Assembly: GCA_949152475.1 (NCBI GenBank)
Contig: OX424563.1
Span: forward strand, 4,127,001 to 4,191,000
Reading direction: 5' to 3'
From: Terebella lapidaria
Taxonomy: Eukaryota; Annelida; Polychaeta; Terebellida; Terebellidae
DNA length: 64,000 nt
Each line of letters starts with the position of its first letter. Positions within the stretch are counted from its first letter, which is position 1. Below are positions 13,441-25,078 of the stretch, in pieces. Below the pieces are notes generated by a model that searched no databases, was not told the DNA's origin, and saw only the letters and a list, made by a program, of their open reading frames with translations. The position numbers and the translations under genes are program-made.

Positions 13441-14559
13441 TTTTCATGGACAGTCCACCTTGACGTTTCCATTTCACGTTCCAGTTTATGATTTAAGTTT
13501 TTGTATGTAGCAACGACATACTGAAAATGGCTCCTGGTGCGACGCATTCATGTTGACATCGTCCTGAGTGAAGGAAATACCATGCAATGTTCCAGGAGGT
13601 TATATACATAACGGCCTGTATATTGAAAAAAGATGTGATTATGAGGAAGGGAATAGAAAGCATGTATTAACCAGTTTTGATAGGAAGCAAAACCGGACTA
13701 TACTGGTATATATAAGTGTATGTATCTATTTCACACTGAGACAGATCAGCATTTGTTGTCGAATATAAATATAATGTGAACATATCAGGAGCAGCTGTGT
13801 TAATTTACACAGTTATCATGATCTGTTATAATAACTTGTAATTGTAATTACAAGTTATTATAACAGATCATAAATGTAATTGTCAATTCTCATGATTTTT
13901 CCTGTTTGCTTGGACAATATATATGCTTCTTAGTACGGATTATAGTATGTAATCTACCCAATAACTGTGTCAGTATACCCTCATTGACACCAAGTCCTTA
14001 CACCATCGAAAAGCTCTGAACGGAAGACAATATGTAAGATGATACGAGATGATTTGGTGCATGCTATTTTATTATCGGAAGGGTCCACCAGAAAAAAAAA
14101 ATCAAAAATATGGATGTATTATCACGTCATCTATGTGTTACAAGATGAGAAATACCATCATGAGGGCATATATCATGTTTCTCTACCATATCGGCGTTGA
14201 TTTTGTGAGGATAAATTACATACTGCCATGGTAAAACTAAATCATATGGAATCCTGTAATTGGTGACTGTACTAATGGAGTGGATATTGTATTCTTTGCT
14301 AAATGAACTCGAATGAACTTGGACTATCTTGTGATTCGTGGGTACATAGGAGTTATTATGTCTGTGTCTATCGATTTATAAATCGATATTATCGGATTGG
14401 TGACTGTTGGGAATTTCAGAAACTAAAAAGTCGTCCGTGTCCCTTCTACGCCTGCATACATGATTGTTAACCTCAACATACTTTTTTCTATGGAGTCAGG
14501 TTTGGAATCAGTTTTCAATAATATGTTACATTTTGTTTAGCTAAAAACATGACTAAAAA
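13441..14559. other. Interval private to copy 2, no gene seen
   Basis: No counterpart is seen in copy 1. Two short open frames (13,568-13,768 and 14,049-14,234) lack any recognisable domain. The only clear structure is the palindrome at 13,818-13,871. Confidence 0.5.
13818..13871. repeat. 54-bp perfect palindrome
   Basis: A 26-bp arm (13,818-13,843) is followed by two bases and then by its exact reverse complement (13,846-13,871). This would form an uninterrupted cruciform or hairpin. No mobile-element ends or target duplications were recognised around it. Confidence 0.95.
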
Positions 14560-14842
14560 CAACATCTCTCGGCCCTCGGCGTTGTCCTCTAACATCCCCA
14601 GTATCGGAATCTAGGTGGATGTCATTGTCCACAACTCATGAGGTGAAGTGAGCCTAAATGGGGTCAAAGACAGAAAATGGTAATTCTTGTGAACACACAA
14701 GCAGGATTACAATCACAAAACAACCAAACTGATAGTGGCATCATACAGTTTATTCTGTCTGCTGGGGCCAGTTGAAAGGGATTCACACTGATCCTTTAGC
14801 TGGAGCGCAAATAATTTGTAGGAAGGTATCGGTTGGTATACA

Positions 14843-15330
14843 ACAATTGCACTGTTGGAAATTCGGTATTATTGCCCTATTGTTTTTCCCTATAAACCTG
14901 GCCTTAACATTGCTCAAAGTGCCATTGAGATAATTCTCGACCCAAGTATCATATCCTGCGCCTTCCTCTATATTCAATATTGAAAAGATGCGAGACGGAT
15001 TAAATGGCATGTTTTCAGTGGACGAGTAGTATTAAGGAGCTGTGTACGGTACTTGGGCCTCATTGGCCACTCATCTCAGCAACTCAACAATATTGACTTA
15101 CCAATGTTTAGTTTAATCGGGAACGCGTTAGTTGTACGACTCAGTCTTCTATATCCAATAAGGCTTAAAATACGAGAACACAAACTCAATCAAGAGTCTC
15201 TTTAGATGAGTAGTGTTGAGCTGAAGACCCGATTTGACACTCTGGACAATCAGCAATTATTGCAATGTCAAGGCCATGTTAGGGGAAAACAATAGGGCGA
15301 TAATACAGAATTTCCAATAGTGCAATGGGT
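14843..15330. mobile_element. Non-autonomous DNA transposon with about 65-bp inverted ends
   Basis: This 488-bp insertion in copy 2 is absent from the matching positions at about 3,405 and 34,383, which read straight through. The left arm (14,847-14,912) begins TTGCACTGTTGGAAATTC. The right arm (15,263-15,325), read on the other strand, begins TTGCACTATTGGAAATTC and stays similar for about 63 bp. GTATACA flanks the element on both sides (14,836-14,842 and 15,331-15,337), consistent with a target duplication of 7-8 bp. The interior has no transposase. An 8-bp duplication would suggest the hAT group, but this is not certain. Confidence 0.8.
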
Positions 15331-16420
15331 GTATACAGTTTCTTGAAAATGCAATGTATATTTTTCAAAAGTAGAAATGGATACCGACAAACAGACAAAT
15401 TCATATTCCAAGACCGAATCCATGGACGAACTTTACAAGATCAGTGTGAGTAGTCAAATCCGAATGATACTAAAGTATCAAAGTCAAAGCCATGTGAAAA
15501 ACACAGATTGCAAATTAGCTTCAGATCAGAACAGAATTTGAACATATGAAATAAGGAAATTCAATATGATAAATTTCGTGGAAAAAGGTATCAGGCTGAT
15601 ATGTACACCACCATATTCTCCTCATCGAACCATGTATCCAGTGGACAAATCCATGTCAAATGAATATTGTTTATTCCCTTTCTCTCTTTTTCATGGCCCA
15701 GTGAATTCTCCAACTCAGCTATCGACATCTTTTTTTAGAGTATTTGTTTAAACCAAGGCGTTTCGGTGTCAGGTCCCATTCCATTGATTATAAAACAGTT
15801 TGGCTAGAGATTCCCCTCTGGGATACAACCTCGAGCCACTTTCAATTTCAAATATCTTGAATCTACCAAATCATACCGAATACAAGTCGTATGACTGTGA
15901 ATAGAAGACAGGTGACGAGGGACAAGAATAATCCAATACCTTTTATGGACAGATTAATGGTTCTTCAGGATTTAATTACGACAATTGAATTGACGTCTCC
16001 AGAGGCTGGCCAGCAGTTTCTTTTCACCATCCATGACATGCGGACAAATATTCGCCGTTAAATATTGACCAATGTCATGATAATATAATCCACTATACGC
16101 TTTCCAACAGTATATATTTATTCAGAATTTTGGGGTCAATGAAAAGGGCGAAGTCAGTTTACGTATTTGCACAGCCAACGTGAACATGCATTGTCAATGC
16201 ATTCACATTGACAATTTCAACAACTGTATATGTTTCAATTTTCAATCTTTTTACTCATAAGGTTAAAAATAATTAATATCGAGGAACACTGTCTAAAACT
16301 AAAATTATTGTTTAGTACTTCAGGGATTCCAAGATGGCAGTTTGTGCATATCCTCACAATATTGCTAACAATTTCCGAAAGTTGCCAGGTACTAGACATT
16401 GAACACTGTAAATATTTTTT

Positions 16421-16900
16421 AGGCTACCGAACCTGTAAATCGAAACCTATTGGCATGGCGTTATATCCGACACCGTCTGTAGTTGTCCATTCTAATTATC
16501 ATCTTCAAGGTTTATCAGTGAAATTTAGAACAAGCATGCCTGAACATGTTCCATTTTTTTTTAAATTTTCACATATTTTCAAAATGGTGGCCAATTTATT
16601 ATTTTGGTCACATTTTCCTCTAAAACTGCTCAGAAGGTTTTCAGATTTTTTGTTCAAATGATTCCCCTTATGTACTTCTATGATGTGTGCAAGTGTCATT
16701 TCCCTTGTATTAGTGTTACATGTTGCAGCCCTTTTGATTTTCCGACGGCTTAACAAAAAAATTGATCGTAACTATCTGTTTTGAGATAGGCAAAATTTAA
16801 ACAATCACATATCTCATATTGAGGCTGTACAGAGTAAACTCCTGGAATACTTCAAAATAGAGATTCAGAAGTATAAATGTTGAAATTGGACCGAGAGTGA
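16421..16900 (+). mobile_element. Old, diverged relative of the pearl/HINE-like element
   Basis: The start, AGGCTACCGAACC followed by CCTATTGGCATGGCG, matches the left end of the element at 20,647 (AGGTTACCGGACC, CCTATTGGCATGGCA). The following AT-rich sequence is also similar. A shorter relative without the left end lies at about 4,230-4,740 in copy 1 and at 35,125-35,400 in copy 3. The frame 16,230-16,661 lies in this repeat and is not treated as a gene. Confidence 0.55.
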
Positions 16901-17802
16901 CCAAAACGACCATTTTGGAGAAAAGGAGAAAAACCTTTGTGACTCATGACCATGACAAGAGTAAGAAACTATGATGAATATTATGTTCGATACTGATCAT
17001 CTGGTATATCTTGCCATCCCACACAAACTGATCTTGCCTTCCTGCACACATCAAATGTAATTGATTGCCATTTGGAGATTAACACAATCAAAGATGACAA
17101 AGTAGGTCTCCAGTAGGGTGTGCTGCGCCCTGTGCATCACTACTCGTGAATGTCAGTTAATTTTTCTATTATATATTATATCCTAATTGAAATTAGAATA
17201 AAATGCAACATATCCTACTGGAGTCCAAAGTACAGTGTTATTCATGTAAACGTGGGAGTGTTGATATAATATTTCCTTTTTATGAAAATTCGGATCGGAC
17301 CTGCTAAATGGATATTGGTGTGTAGAAATATTTTATGTAAAGGATCCATTGTGCAACTTCATTAGAGCACCACCATTGCTGCACAAACAGCATTGTTTCC
17401 TTTGAAACTGTGTACTTTAAGCGTTAGAAAACGATTTTGAATGCAGCTCCTCATCAAATCTTCGGCAGTTCATATACCCACATTAAAGTGTTGGTCTTCA
17501 ACATCTCCAGTGTCCGTATCTAGGTGGATGTTATTACCCTCAACTTCTGAGGTGAAGTGAGCCCGAATGGGGTCAAAGACATAGAATGGTAGTCCATGTA
17601 CAGTTTGCGCTGAGAAGCAGCACCACGCCCTGTTGTGCTCTGGACATATCAGTGATATTCATCCGTTTCTCATGGAATATTTGCACTTCCTCTTGTGTCA
17701 TCAAGTGTTGGATACACTGAAGATTCTTAAGGGATACGTGGGATACGTGGCGGATTTGGATCCAGATGTTTCAGAACTCTAAGTGCCAAGAACACTTCAA
17801 CC

Positions 17803-18564
17803 ATGGCGATGAAGTATACAGCTACTCAATTGCTCTCACTGGGCAGAAGGATTAGTCGTGTGTCAACTGCAGTGTGGAGCCAATTGAAAGCTCATGGATC
17901 AACCACAGCACCCCCGACCAAGCGAGGCAAACGAGGAGGCTTTAAGCATTCAGTGAAACAAATCCCCTCTCTCGCCCAGCCAGCGGGTAGGGAACGAAAT
18001 TCCCCTACTACTCAAGCCGATGGAGTGTGTGTTGACAATCTGATTACAGTATCTGATGGAAAACCTGCTGCGACTTACAAGCTGACTAAGTATCTCAAGT
18101 TTGGTCTATGGAACAAGAGATCAATCACCCAGAAGTGTGCTGCAGTGACTGACTTTGTGATCGACAATCACTTGGATATTTGTGCCTTGACAGAAACCTG
18201 GCTGACTGGTAATGAAGCTGATGATTCTGTCAAAGGGGTCTTGGCTTCAACTCTTCAGGGTTTCAACATCATCCACAAGCCACGGAAGGTCAAAAGAGGA
18301 GGTGGGATAGCGTATATTTCAAGAGAGTCTTTGAGTACAAAGCGTCAACATGACCAGAATTTCAGAAACTTTGAGTTCATGAAGTTGACGATGCATACAG
18401 GACCTGACTCTTCTCATTGTGATAGCCTACAGGTCACCATCGTCTTCTGCTGTGGATTTTCTGGACGAATTTTCATCATTGTTGGAAATTCTAACTGTCT
18501 CAGCCGGACGACTTGTTATCCTAGGCGATTTCAACTTCCACATGAACAACATGTGCAATCGTGA
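17803..18564 (+). pseudogene. LINE ORF, N-terminal region and first half of the endonuclease
   Basis: The frame starts MAMKYTATQLL and runs for 253 codons. After a basic N-terminal stretch of about 100 residues it enters an apurinic-like (exonuclease-endonuclease-phosphatase) domain. The blocks ICALTETWL and RGGGIAYISR correspond to the early active-site motifs of LINE endonucleases, which nick target DNA. At about 18,405-18,415 the domain switches frame: LIVIAYRSPS is read in the next frame and continues in the downstream open frame. The copy therefore carries at least one frameshift in the endonuclease in addition to its internal deletion. Confidence 0.8.
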
Positions 18565-19693
18565 AGCATGCATGTTCAACTCTATGCTGGATTCTGCAAA
18601 TCTCCAACAACACGTTATCTCACCTACTCACGATAGGGGTCACACGCTAGACTTGGTGATAACCAGGCAGGACGAGCACACAATTGGGTCAGTCGAGATC
18701 CCCCACGGCCTGCCTTCAGACCATGCGGCTGTAGTGTGTACAGTTTCAGTCTCGCGAACTCCACCTGTCAGAAAGGAGCTGAGCAGCCGCCATCTTCGAA
18801 AAATTGACGTGAAGCTCCTTCATGAAGACGTTGACAAAGCGATGGCGTCACTCGATCTCCAGTCGCCAAGTCTGAGTAGTGAATACAGCAGTGTTCTGCT
18901 TGAAGTCTTGGATCAGCATGCTCCAATGAAAACACGCACCATAACCGTCCGTCATAATGCTCGATGGTACAGTGAAGAGATCCAGGAGGCGAAACTACAA
19001 AAACGGAAATGGGAAAGGTGTTGGGTGAAGTCGCGGCTGGAAATCCACAAACAAATTTTCCAAACACACTGTGAGCTCTACAATCAACTACTCGAACAGT
19101 CCAAGACAGCTTATTACAGACAACAAGTGGAAGATTCTGCTCCAAAAGAACTGTTTACACTCATCAACAAACATTTTGGAAACCAAGATACGCGAACCAT
19201 CTCACAAACGTCGGGGGCGGAGGAATTCAACAGTTTCTTCATCAACAAGGTCACCCAAATCAGACGCGGGCTCGATGCCGTAACGGATGGGGCTGATGAG
19301 GCGCAGATAGAAAACACTGCGGCTCGCATTGTAACCAGGACCAGCAGATATGAACACATTTCACCTGTGTTGTCAGATTTGCTTTGGTTACCCATTGCTC
19401 AACGTGTGAAATTTAAAGTTCTCCTTCTAGCTTACAAAGCGCAGCACCATATGGCTCCATCATACATCACTGAGCTGCTTCATACCTACCAACCAACCAG
19501 ATCACTGCGGTCTGCCACACAACATCAACTCGTTGTCCCTAAGACCACCACAAGCACCTATGGTCGCAGGGCGTTCTCGGTGGCTGCCCCAAAGTTGTGG
19601 AACTCGTTGCCGCTATCCCTCCGGGACTGTCAGAAATTTATCACCTTCAAATCTCAGTTTAAAATATCCCTCTTTGATGAGGCTTTCCATTGA
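18419..19693 (+). pseudogene. LINE ORF, second half of endonuclease fused to the C-terminal tail
   Basis: This frame of about 424 codons begins within the endonuclease (AYRSPSS, then LVILGDFNFHMNN, HTLDLVITR and GLPSDHAAVVC, which are the GDFN- and SDH-type catalytic blocks). It continues through the linker that normally precedes the reverse transcriptase (EEFNSFFINKVTQIR). It then jumps directly to the LINE C-terminal block (NTAARIVTRTSRYEHISPVL, LLWLPIAQRVKFKVLLLAYK, APKLWNSLPLSLRD). The roughly 500 residues with the reverse transcriptase motifs are missing. The frame stays open across the junction, so a shortened protein with endonuclease and tail could in principle have been made before the upstream frameshift. 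Confidence 0.85.
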
Positions 19694-20646
19694 ACAGTAA
19701 CAGTATATTTCAACAGTGTATATTTTTACTGTGTGTAATATTATGTTGTACAATGTTTAAATCATGTGAAGCGCATTGAGAGCATGCTTAGTATGCGCTA
19801 TATAAGAATAAATTATTATTATTATTTACTGATAATACTACCTCGACTCCTGATCAATGTATCAATATTTTAGCACATCGATTGACAACCTGTACCTGAT
19901 GATAATTTCAATACTGAGGTTTCTCTGTTATGTTCATTCATGTGCAATGTTTTGAAGTCCATGACATGTAATATATATCGCCCCGAAAGCCAAATAAAAA
20001 GTATGTGATTAAAGCGAAGTCCGATATCCAGTCTCGGAGTCTAGTATAGATCTGTGTAGCAGCTCATTCTGGTGAGTTTCGGCTTCCTCGATTTGTTCAG
20101 AACCATTGGAATGTTTGATACTGAGGGTTATTTGGTACCAGCTAGTGGTCTCCATATGTATATACAAACTTTGATGCAAATATGAGTAACATCGTTTACA
20201 TACACTAATGACAATCATTTTAACATGCTAAAATAAGCTAATGTTCTGGAGCCGGTCATGTGTATATTTTTGCTAAGAATATTACAACAAATGAAATGGT
20301 TCCATCGAATGATGCACTCGTAACCTCTCACAGAACAATTATGAAATTAGTGCAAATACTGGCCCCTTTGTGCCAATTTCTTCCTCGATTTTTTGACAAT
20401 TGAGCTTTCCATAAATTCATGCAATGTACGATGTTTTTTATCGGCAGTGAAATTTTGAAAAATACCCTGGTGTTCATACCCCATTCAAGTGAATGTGTAA
20501 ATTTAATACAGTTTCATCCATTGCCTACACCAGTGTCCATCACCCTTTTCTGGTGACATTTCCTTTCACTGGAACCTTGATCCTAACATTGAGCAGAGTA
20601 TGTAAACTCTGTAATTACACTAGGCAACTTTGCCATCTCCTTTTTT

Positions 20647-22044
20647 AGGTTACCGGACCTATGGTCCGATAACCTATTGGCATGGCATTGCGTCCGTCGT
20701 CCGTCGTCGTCCACATTTTTATCTTTTTTGTTTACGGACGAATATTTCTGAGAATTTGCACAAAAATGCCTAAAAATAATTCAAGAAGGAGGTATTTTTT
20801 AGTTTTTTGAATTTCGCATTTTTTTCAAAATGGCGGCCGTTTTCGACGAAAAATACCTGATTTTAGACTTTGGCGGCCATTTTCTCAAAATCTGTTCAGT
20901 AACTTTTTTTCTTTTTGATACATAACACTCCTCATATGTACTCCTATGATGTCCATAAATTTCGTTGCGCTTGAATCGCTCGAAGTGGACCATTTTGGCC
21001 CAAACTTGGCCCAAATGGGACTTTCCCATGTTAAATTCTCCTATGCTTTATAATGGGACACATTATGCCTAATATCTCACTTAATATTGAGATTAGAGAC
21101 TAGGAATCAATTGTGGACATATAAGAAATGATATATGCTGAATGTTCTTATGACCTTGAATTTGACCTCTGACCTCAGTTTCAAGGTCAAAGCACAAAAT
21201 GGCTTATATCTCGCTTATTATCGACTCTACAGCTTATGAATCAATTGTGGACATATAGGAAAAGATATATGCTGAATATACTGATGACCTTGAAATTGAC
21301 CTTTGACCCCATTTTCAAGGTCACAGGACAAAATGGCTTATATATCGCTTATTATCGACTCTACACCTAAGGAATCAATTGTGGACATATAGGAAATGAT
21401 ATATGCTGAATATACTGATGACCTTGAATTTGACCTTTGACTTTATTTTCAAGGTCATAGGACAAAATGGCTAATATCTCGCTTGTTATCGACTTTACAG
21501 CTTAGGAATCAGTTATGAACATATAGGAAATGATATATGCAAATTATTGTCATGACCTTGAATTTGACCTTTGATCTCATTTACAAGGTCACAGGACAAA
21601 ATTGTTAATATCTCACTTATTATCGATTTTACAGCTTAGGAATCAATTGTGGACATATAGGAAATGATATATGCTGAATATTCTCGTGACCTTGAATTTG
21701 ACCTCTGACCTCATCTTCAAGGTCGAAGGACAAACTGGCTCATATCTTGCTCCTATATTGACTGTATGGCTTGGGAATCAATTGTGGACATATAGCAAAT
21801 GATATACACTGAATATTTTGATGACTTTGAATTTGACCTTTGCCATCATTTTCAAGGCCACAGCACAAAATTGCTAATATCTCTCTGATTATTGAATTTA
21901 CAGGTTAGCAATCAATTGTGGACATGATATATGCTTAATATTATATATGCTGAATATTCTCTTGACCTTGAATTTAACCAGTGACCTGGCTAACATCTAA
22001 AATATTGAACATTGTCCGGTAACCTATCTTCGGCCCTTGGCCTA
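20647..22044. mobile_element. Pearl/HINE-like non-autonomous element with central tandem repeats
   Basis: This insertion of about 1.4 kb splits a T-run that is intact in copy 1 (6,541-6,546). The left end is AGGTTACCGGACC, immediately followed by its own near-complement GGTCCGATAACCT, forming a terminal hairpin. The right side carries GTCCGGTAACCT (22,014-22,025) and then a GGCCCTTGGCC palindrome at the very end. The centre is an array of 134-bp repeats. There is no coding capacity. Terminal inverted repeats, one palindromic end, insertion between T residues and a tandem core are known of Helentron-associated elements (HINEs, including DINE-1) and the bivalve pearl elements. Assignment to that group is inference. 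Confidence 0.65.
21050..22000. repeat. Tandem array with a period of about 134 bp, seven units
   Basis: The marker GACCTTGAATTTGACC and close variants recur at about 21,152, 21,287, 21,420, 21,554, 21,688, 21,823 and 21,964. Between them are shared blocks such as AATCAATTGTGGACATATAG and GATATATGCTGAATAT. Unit-to-unit divergence is modest. The array is the core of the surrounding mobile element. Confidence 0.9.
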
Positions 22045-23293
22045 ATTTTTCAACCTTGCTTCGAAAAGGAAACCAGTGTTTTGGAAAATATCACATTTGC
22101 ACATAACGTGCTGCCTATATATATGACATTGTTCATTTTCAGGTAAACTCGGTAAACATTTCTGTTTAGTCACCCCATTAAAACAACAGCAGATGTTGGT
22201 CAGATCAATACACCACGATGGTATGTTATTCTTGGGAAATGACTGCAGTTTTTAGTACTGCATGATTCGGGAATGCTCACTCCGGAACAATAAATTTCGA
22301 ACTGTGACATCAAAAGACATTCACATCAACTTTTCGATGCCACTCCGCCTGCTCCAAACCTTGCCAGCCTTAGCTGATTGACATTTGTATGGACGTATAC
22401 GAATATTTGTTTTACCCAAGACGCGATTGTTGGCCCCAAGTCACATGATTACAGACAAGAACGATATTTTGTCTGGCGATCTACCCCTGGGGTTCAAGCT
22501 CATCCTTCTTTCAATTTGGCATATCTCAGGTCTTTCGGATGGTATCAGACACGAAGGGCCATGAATGTGAATGGGCGACAGGGACATGAATGCTCTATAC
22601 CTTTCATGGACAAATCAATGGTCGTTCAAGATTAAATTACAATTGAATTGACGTCTCCAGACGTTGGCCACCAGACAGTTTCTATCGCCAGAGGCCATGA
22701 CCTGCAGACATATATTTGTCATCAAGTATCGACCACTGTCACGATAATATAATCTGCTGAAGGAATTCCAACAGTATATATTTGTTTACTAAATTGCCAA
22801 GGTCGAAGTCAATTTACGTATTCGCACTGTCAATAAGAAGGTGGATTTTGGATGTATTCACTTTGAGAACTTTGACATTCATATGGAGAACAGTCAAATG
22901 GAGATTTGCGGCCATATGGCTTAGTTCATGTGCTTCAATTTTATTGAGAATATCTTCTTACTCATCAAGTTGAAATATTTACAGCAATGTCGAGGAACAA
23001 TGCCACCGCTGTACATATTTTCTCTGAACCGATTTTGTCTATGTTTCATATGGACAAGATCACGACGCCATAGCAGCCAAAAAGACCGATTGGCGATATA
23101 TTTCGTAACAAAATCAGGCCCTTTCAACACACATGGTTTGTGAACACTATCGGGGATAATTTTAGAGGTAGTGTTGCCATATATTGAACGGTCATTTTGA
23201 GCAAATTCCAAACGTGAAATTGTCTCTGCTGGTGGACGTTAAATCTGTCCCCGAGGATACCATCAACTCAGTAGCCTCTTGGCTTGAGATTAG

Positions 23294-24283
23294 TGTGACA
23301 GGTTGGAAAATGTAACAATGTAGAGTCAGCATGTTCGAACCATTATGATTTGTCATAACGTGTAAAGTATACAATCGTTATTCTGTTAACGGTAACTGCT
23401 GCCATCTAGCGAGTGCGAGTATTGTACATACTTCCTGGAAGGAAGTGACGTAGTTTTGCACACGGTTCAAAGTCATCAGTTGGTCAGCCATCTTTGCCCA
23501 CATCGCCACATTTTGTTGTGGCCTCTCAGAAAAGTAAGGAATTTGTACTGGTATTTGCTGAATAACTGTGTATAATATGTAATAACATATTCTGGTAATC
23601 TAAGATCACTGTTTTATAACTTATAAGCTTGTCCAACTAGAAAAATCGTGTGTATTTCTTTCTTAGTAGATCTAATAGTTTTCCCGGCAGCCATATTGAT
23701 TTTTTACACACGTTCATCATGGTCATAAAGTTAACTATTTCTGTCTGTACTAGGATACCTTTGCCAAAATATTAGAGTAACTATCAGCAAATTGTGTATT
23801 ATGAAATTATCTAGGAATTCCGATAATTTGGGTTTTAACAAGTGTATATAAGTTCTGAAGTATATTCTTACTAAATAACTGTTGTATTCACATTTGTTTC
23901 CATGTAGCTGTGTAACTCAGAGATGCACACAGGATGGCACTGACCAACTCATAGCCAATGTCCTCTCACTTTGGGGTAAGACTCCATTTGATGTGTTCGG
24001 TATGAGTTCCTCGCTCAAGCTAATTTGTTATTTAGTAAACTTTTACCTAGTCTATCTGGCGGGTTAGCGAACCTGAAGGAAACAAATTAGATGTCACTAA
24101 ACATTAACATAATCATGGCTATCCATGGGTTGTTACTATACGAGGCCTGTGTTGTATCAAACTTACACCACCATTTATTTGTTATTGTTGTGTGCCTTGT
24201 TATCATGTCATATATTGTTTATTTTTCAATAAAGGGTTTGACACCGCATTACTTGTGTTGAAGACGGACCGGTCCTCCTTACA
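23294..24283 (+). repeat. 5' LTR
   Basis: Starts TGTGACAGGTTGGAAAATG and ends CCTCCTTACA. It contains a CAATAAAGGG-type polyadenylation signal near 24,230. It is nearly identical to the 3' LTR over its whole length, apart from a few short length differences. Confidence 0.93.
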
Positions 24284-24430
24284 TTGGTACCAGAAGTGGG
24301 GTTTCTTCAACGGTTTGCTTCAGCGGACAACCATGAGACCCAGTCTACAGTCAACCCCCAGAGTGAGACGAGCCTGTTGACACCAAGCTGTTACCGCCTA
24401 CGTGGGGGCTTCCCTGTTCTGCTCGTCTTC

Positions 24431-24987
24431 GGGAGCATCCCAGAGCCCCCTGTCCTCGGGAGCGTCCCAGAGCCGCCTGTCCTTGGGAGCGTCCCGAAAC
24501 CGCCGTTCCTTGGGAGCGTCCCGGAGCCGCTGTTCCTCGGGAGCGTCCCGGAGCCGCTGTTCCTCGGGAGCGTCCCAGAGCCGCCTGCCCTTGGGAGCGT
24601 CCCAGAGCCGCCGCTCCTTGGGAGCGTCCCGGAGCCGCCGTTTCTCGGGAGCGTCTCAGAGCCGCCTGTCCTCGGGAGCGTCTCAGAGCCGCCTGTCCTT
24701 GGGAGCGTCCCGGAGCCGCCTGTCCTCGGGAGCGTCCCGGAGCCGCCTGTCCTTGGGAGCGTCCCAGAGCCGCCGTTCCTCGGGAGCGTCCCAGAGCCGC
24801 CTGTCCTCGGGAGCGTCCCGGAGCCGCCTGTCCTTGGGAGCGTCCCAGAGCCGCCTTTCCTCAGGAGCATCCCGGAGCCGCCGTTCCTTGGGAGTGTCCC
24901 GGAGCCGCCGTTCCTCGGGAGCGTCCCAGAGCCGCCTGTCCTTGGGAGCGTCCTAGAGCCGCCTTTCCTCGGGAGCGTCCCGGAGCC
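24431..24987 (+). repeat. 27-bp GC-rich minisatellite in the retrotransposon leader
   Basis: About 20.6 units of a 27-bp repeat (consensus form GGGAGCGTCCCGGAGCCGCC plus TGTCCTC) start at 24,431. Because 27 is a multiple of three, several frames on both strands stay open and would give repetitive peptides (GSVPEPPVL in one frame). The block contrasts sharply in base composition with its AT-rich surroundings. It lies between the 5' LTR and the gag-like region. I read it as a tandem repeat, not as evidence for a protein. Confidence 0.92.
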
Positions 24988-25053
24988 ATTGACCATAGAG
25001 CGTTCAGACTAGCAAAGATTTATTCGATTTTGAAATTGTTGTAACTTGTTAAC

Positions 25054-25078
25054 AAAAAAAAAAAAAAAAAAAAAAAAA
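25054..25078. repeat. 25-base A tract in the retrotransposon leader
   Basis: An uninterrupted run of 25 A residues lies in the leader, about 70 bp after the minisatellite. Confidence 0.9.

Larger units (their letters stand above)
17600..19825 (+). mobile_element. LINE (CR1/L2-like) with internal deletion of the reverse transcriptase
   Basis: An APE-type LINE interrupts copy 2. Its left border is at about 17,600, where similarity to copy 1 (5,428) stops. Its right border is at about 19,825, after a tail ending AATAAATTATTATTATTATT; similarity resumes at 5,697. About 268 bp of copy 1 (5,429-5,696) are missing at this place, so the insertion was accompanied or followed by a target deletion and no target duplication is visible. 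The element keeps a 5' UTR, endonuclease, C-terminal tail, 3' UTR and short tandem 3' tail. The whole reverse transcriptase domain is absent. Confidence 0.85.

Noticed and set aside
16230-16661. Plus-strand frame of 143 codons
   Set aside because: It lies in a diverged pearl/HINE-like repeat and is not conserved in the matching copies.
21050-22000. Possible CRISPR-like or regulatory array
   Set aside because: The 134-bp units are contiguous tandem repeats without spacers, and they form the core of a eukaryotic mobile element.
22921-23211. Minus-strand frame of 96 codons (GPDFVTKYIANRSFWLLWRR)
   Set aside because: The peptide looks somewhat protein-like, but I could not match it to any family or neighbouring exon, so it was left out.
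24284-25012. Long open frames on both strands giving GSVPEPPVL-, SGTLPRTGG- and SRLSSGASQ-type repeats
   Set aside because: They follow from the 27-bp tandem repeat, whose period is a multiple of three. No start, domain or context supports a protein.
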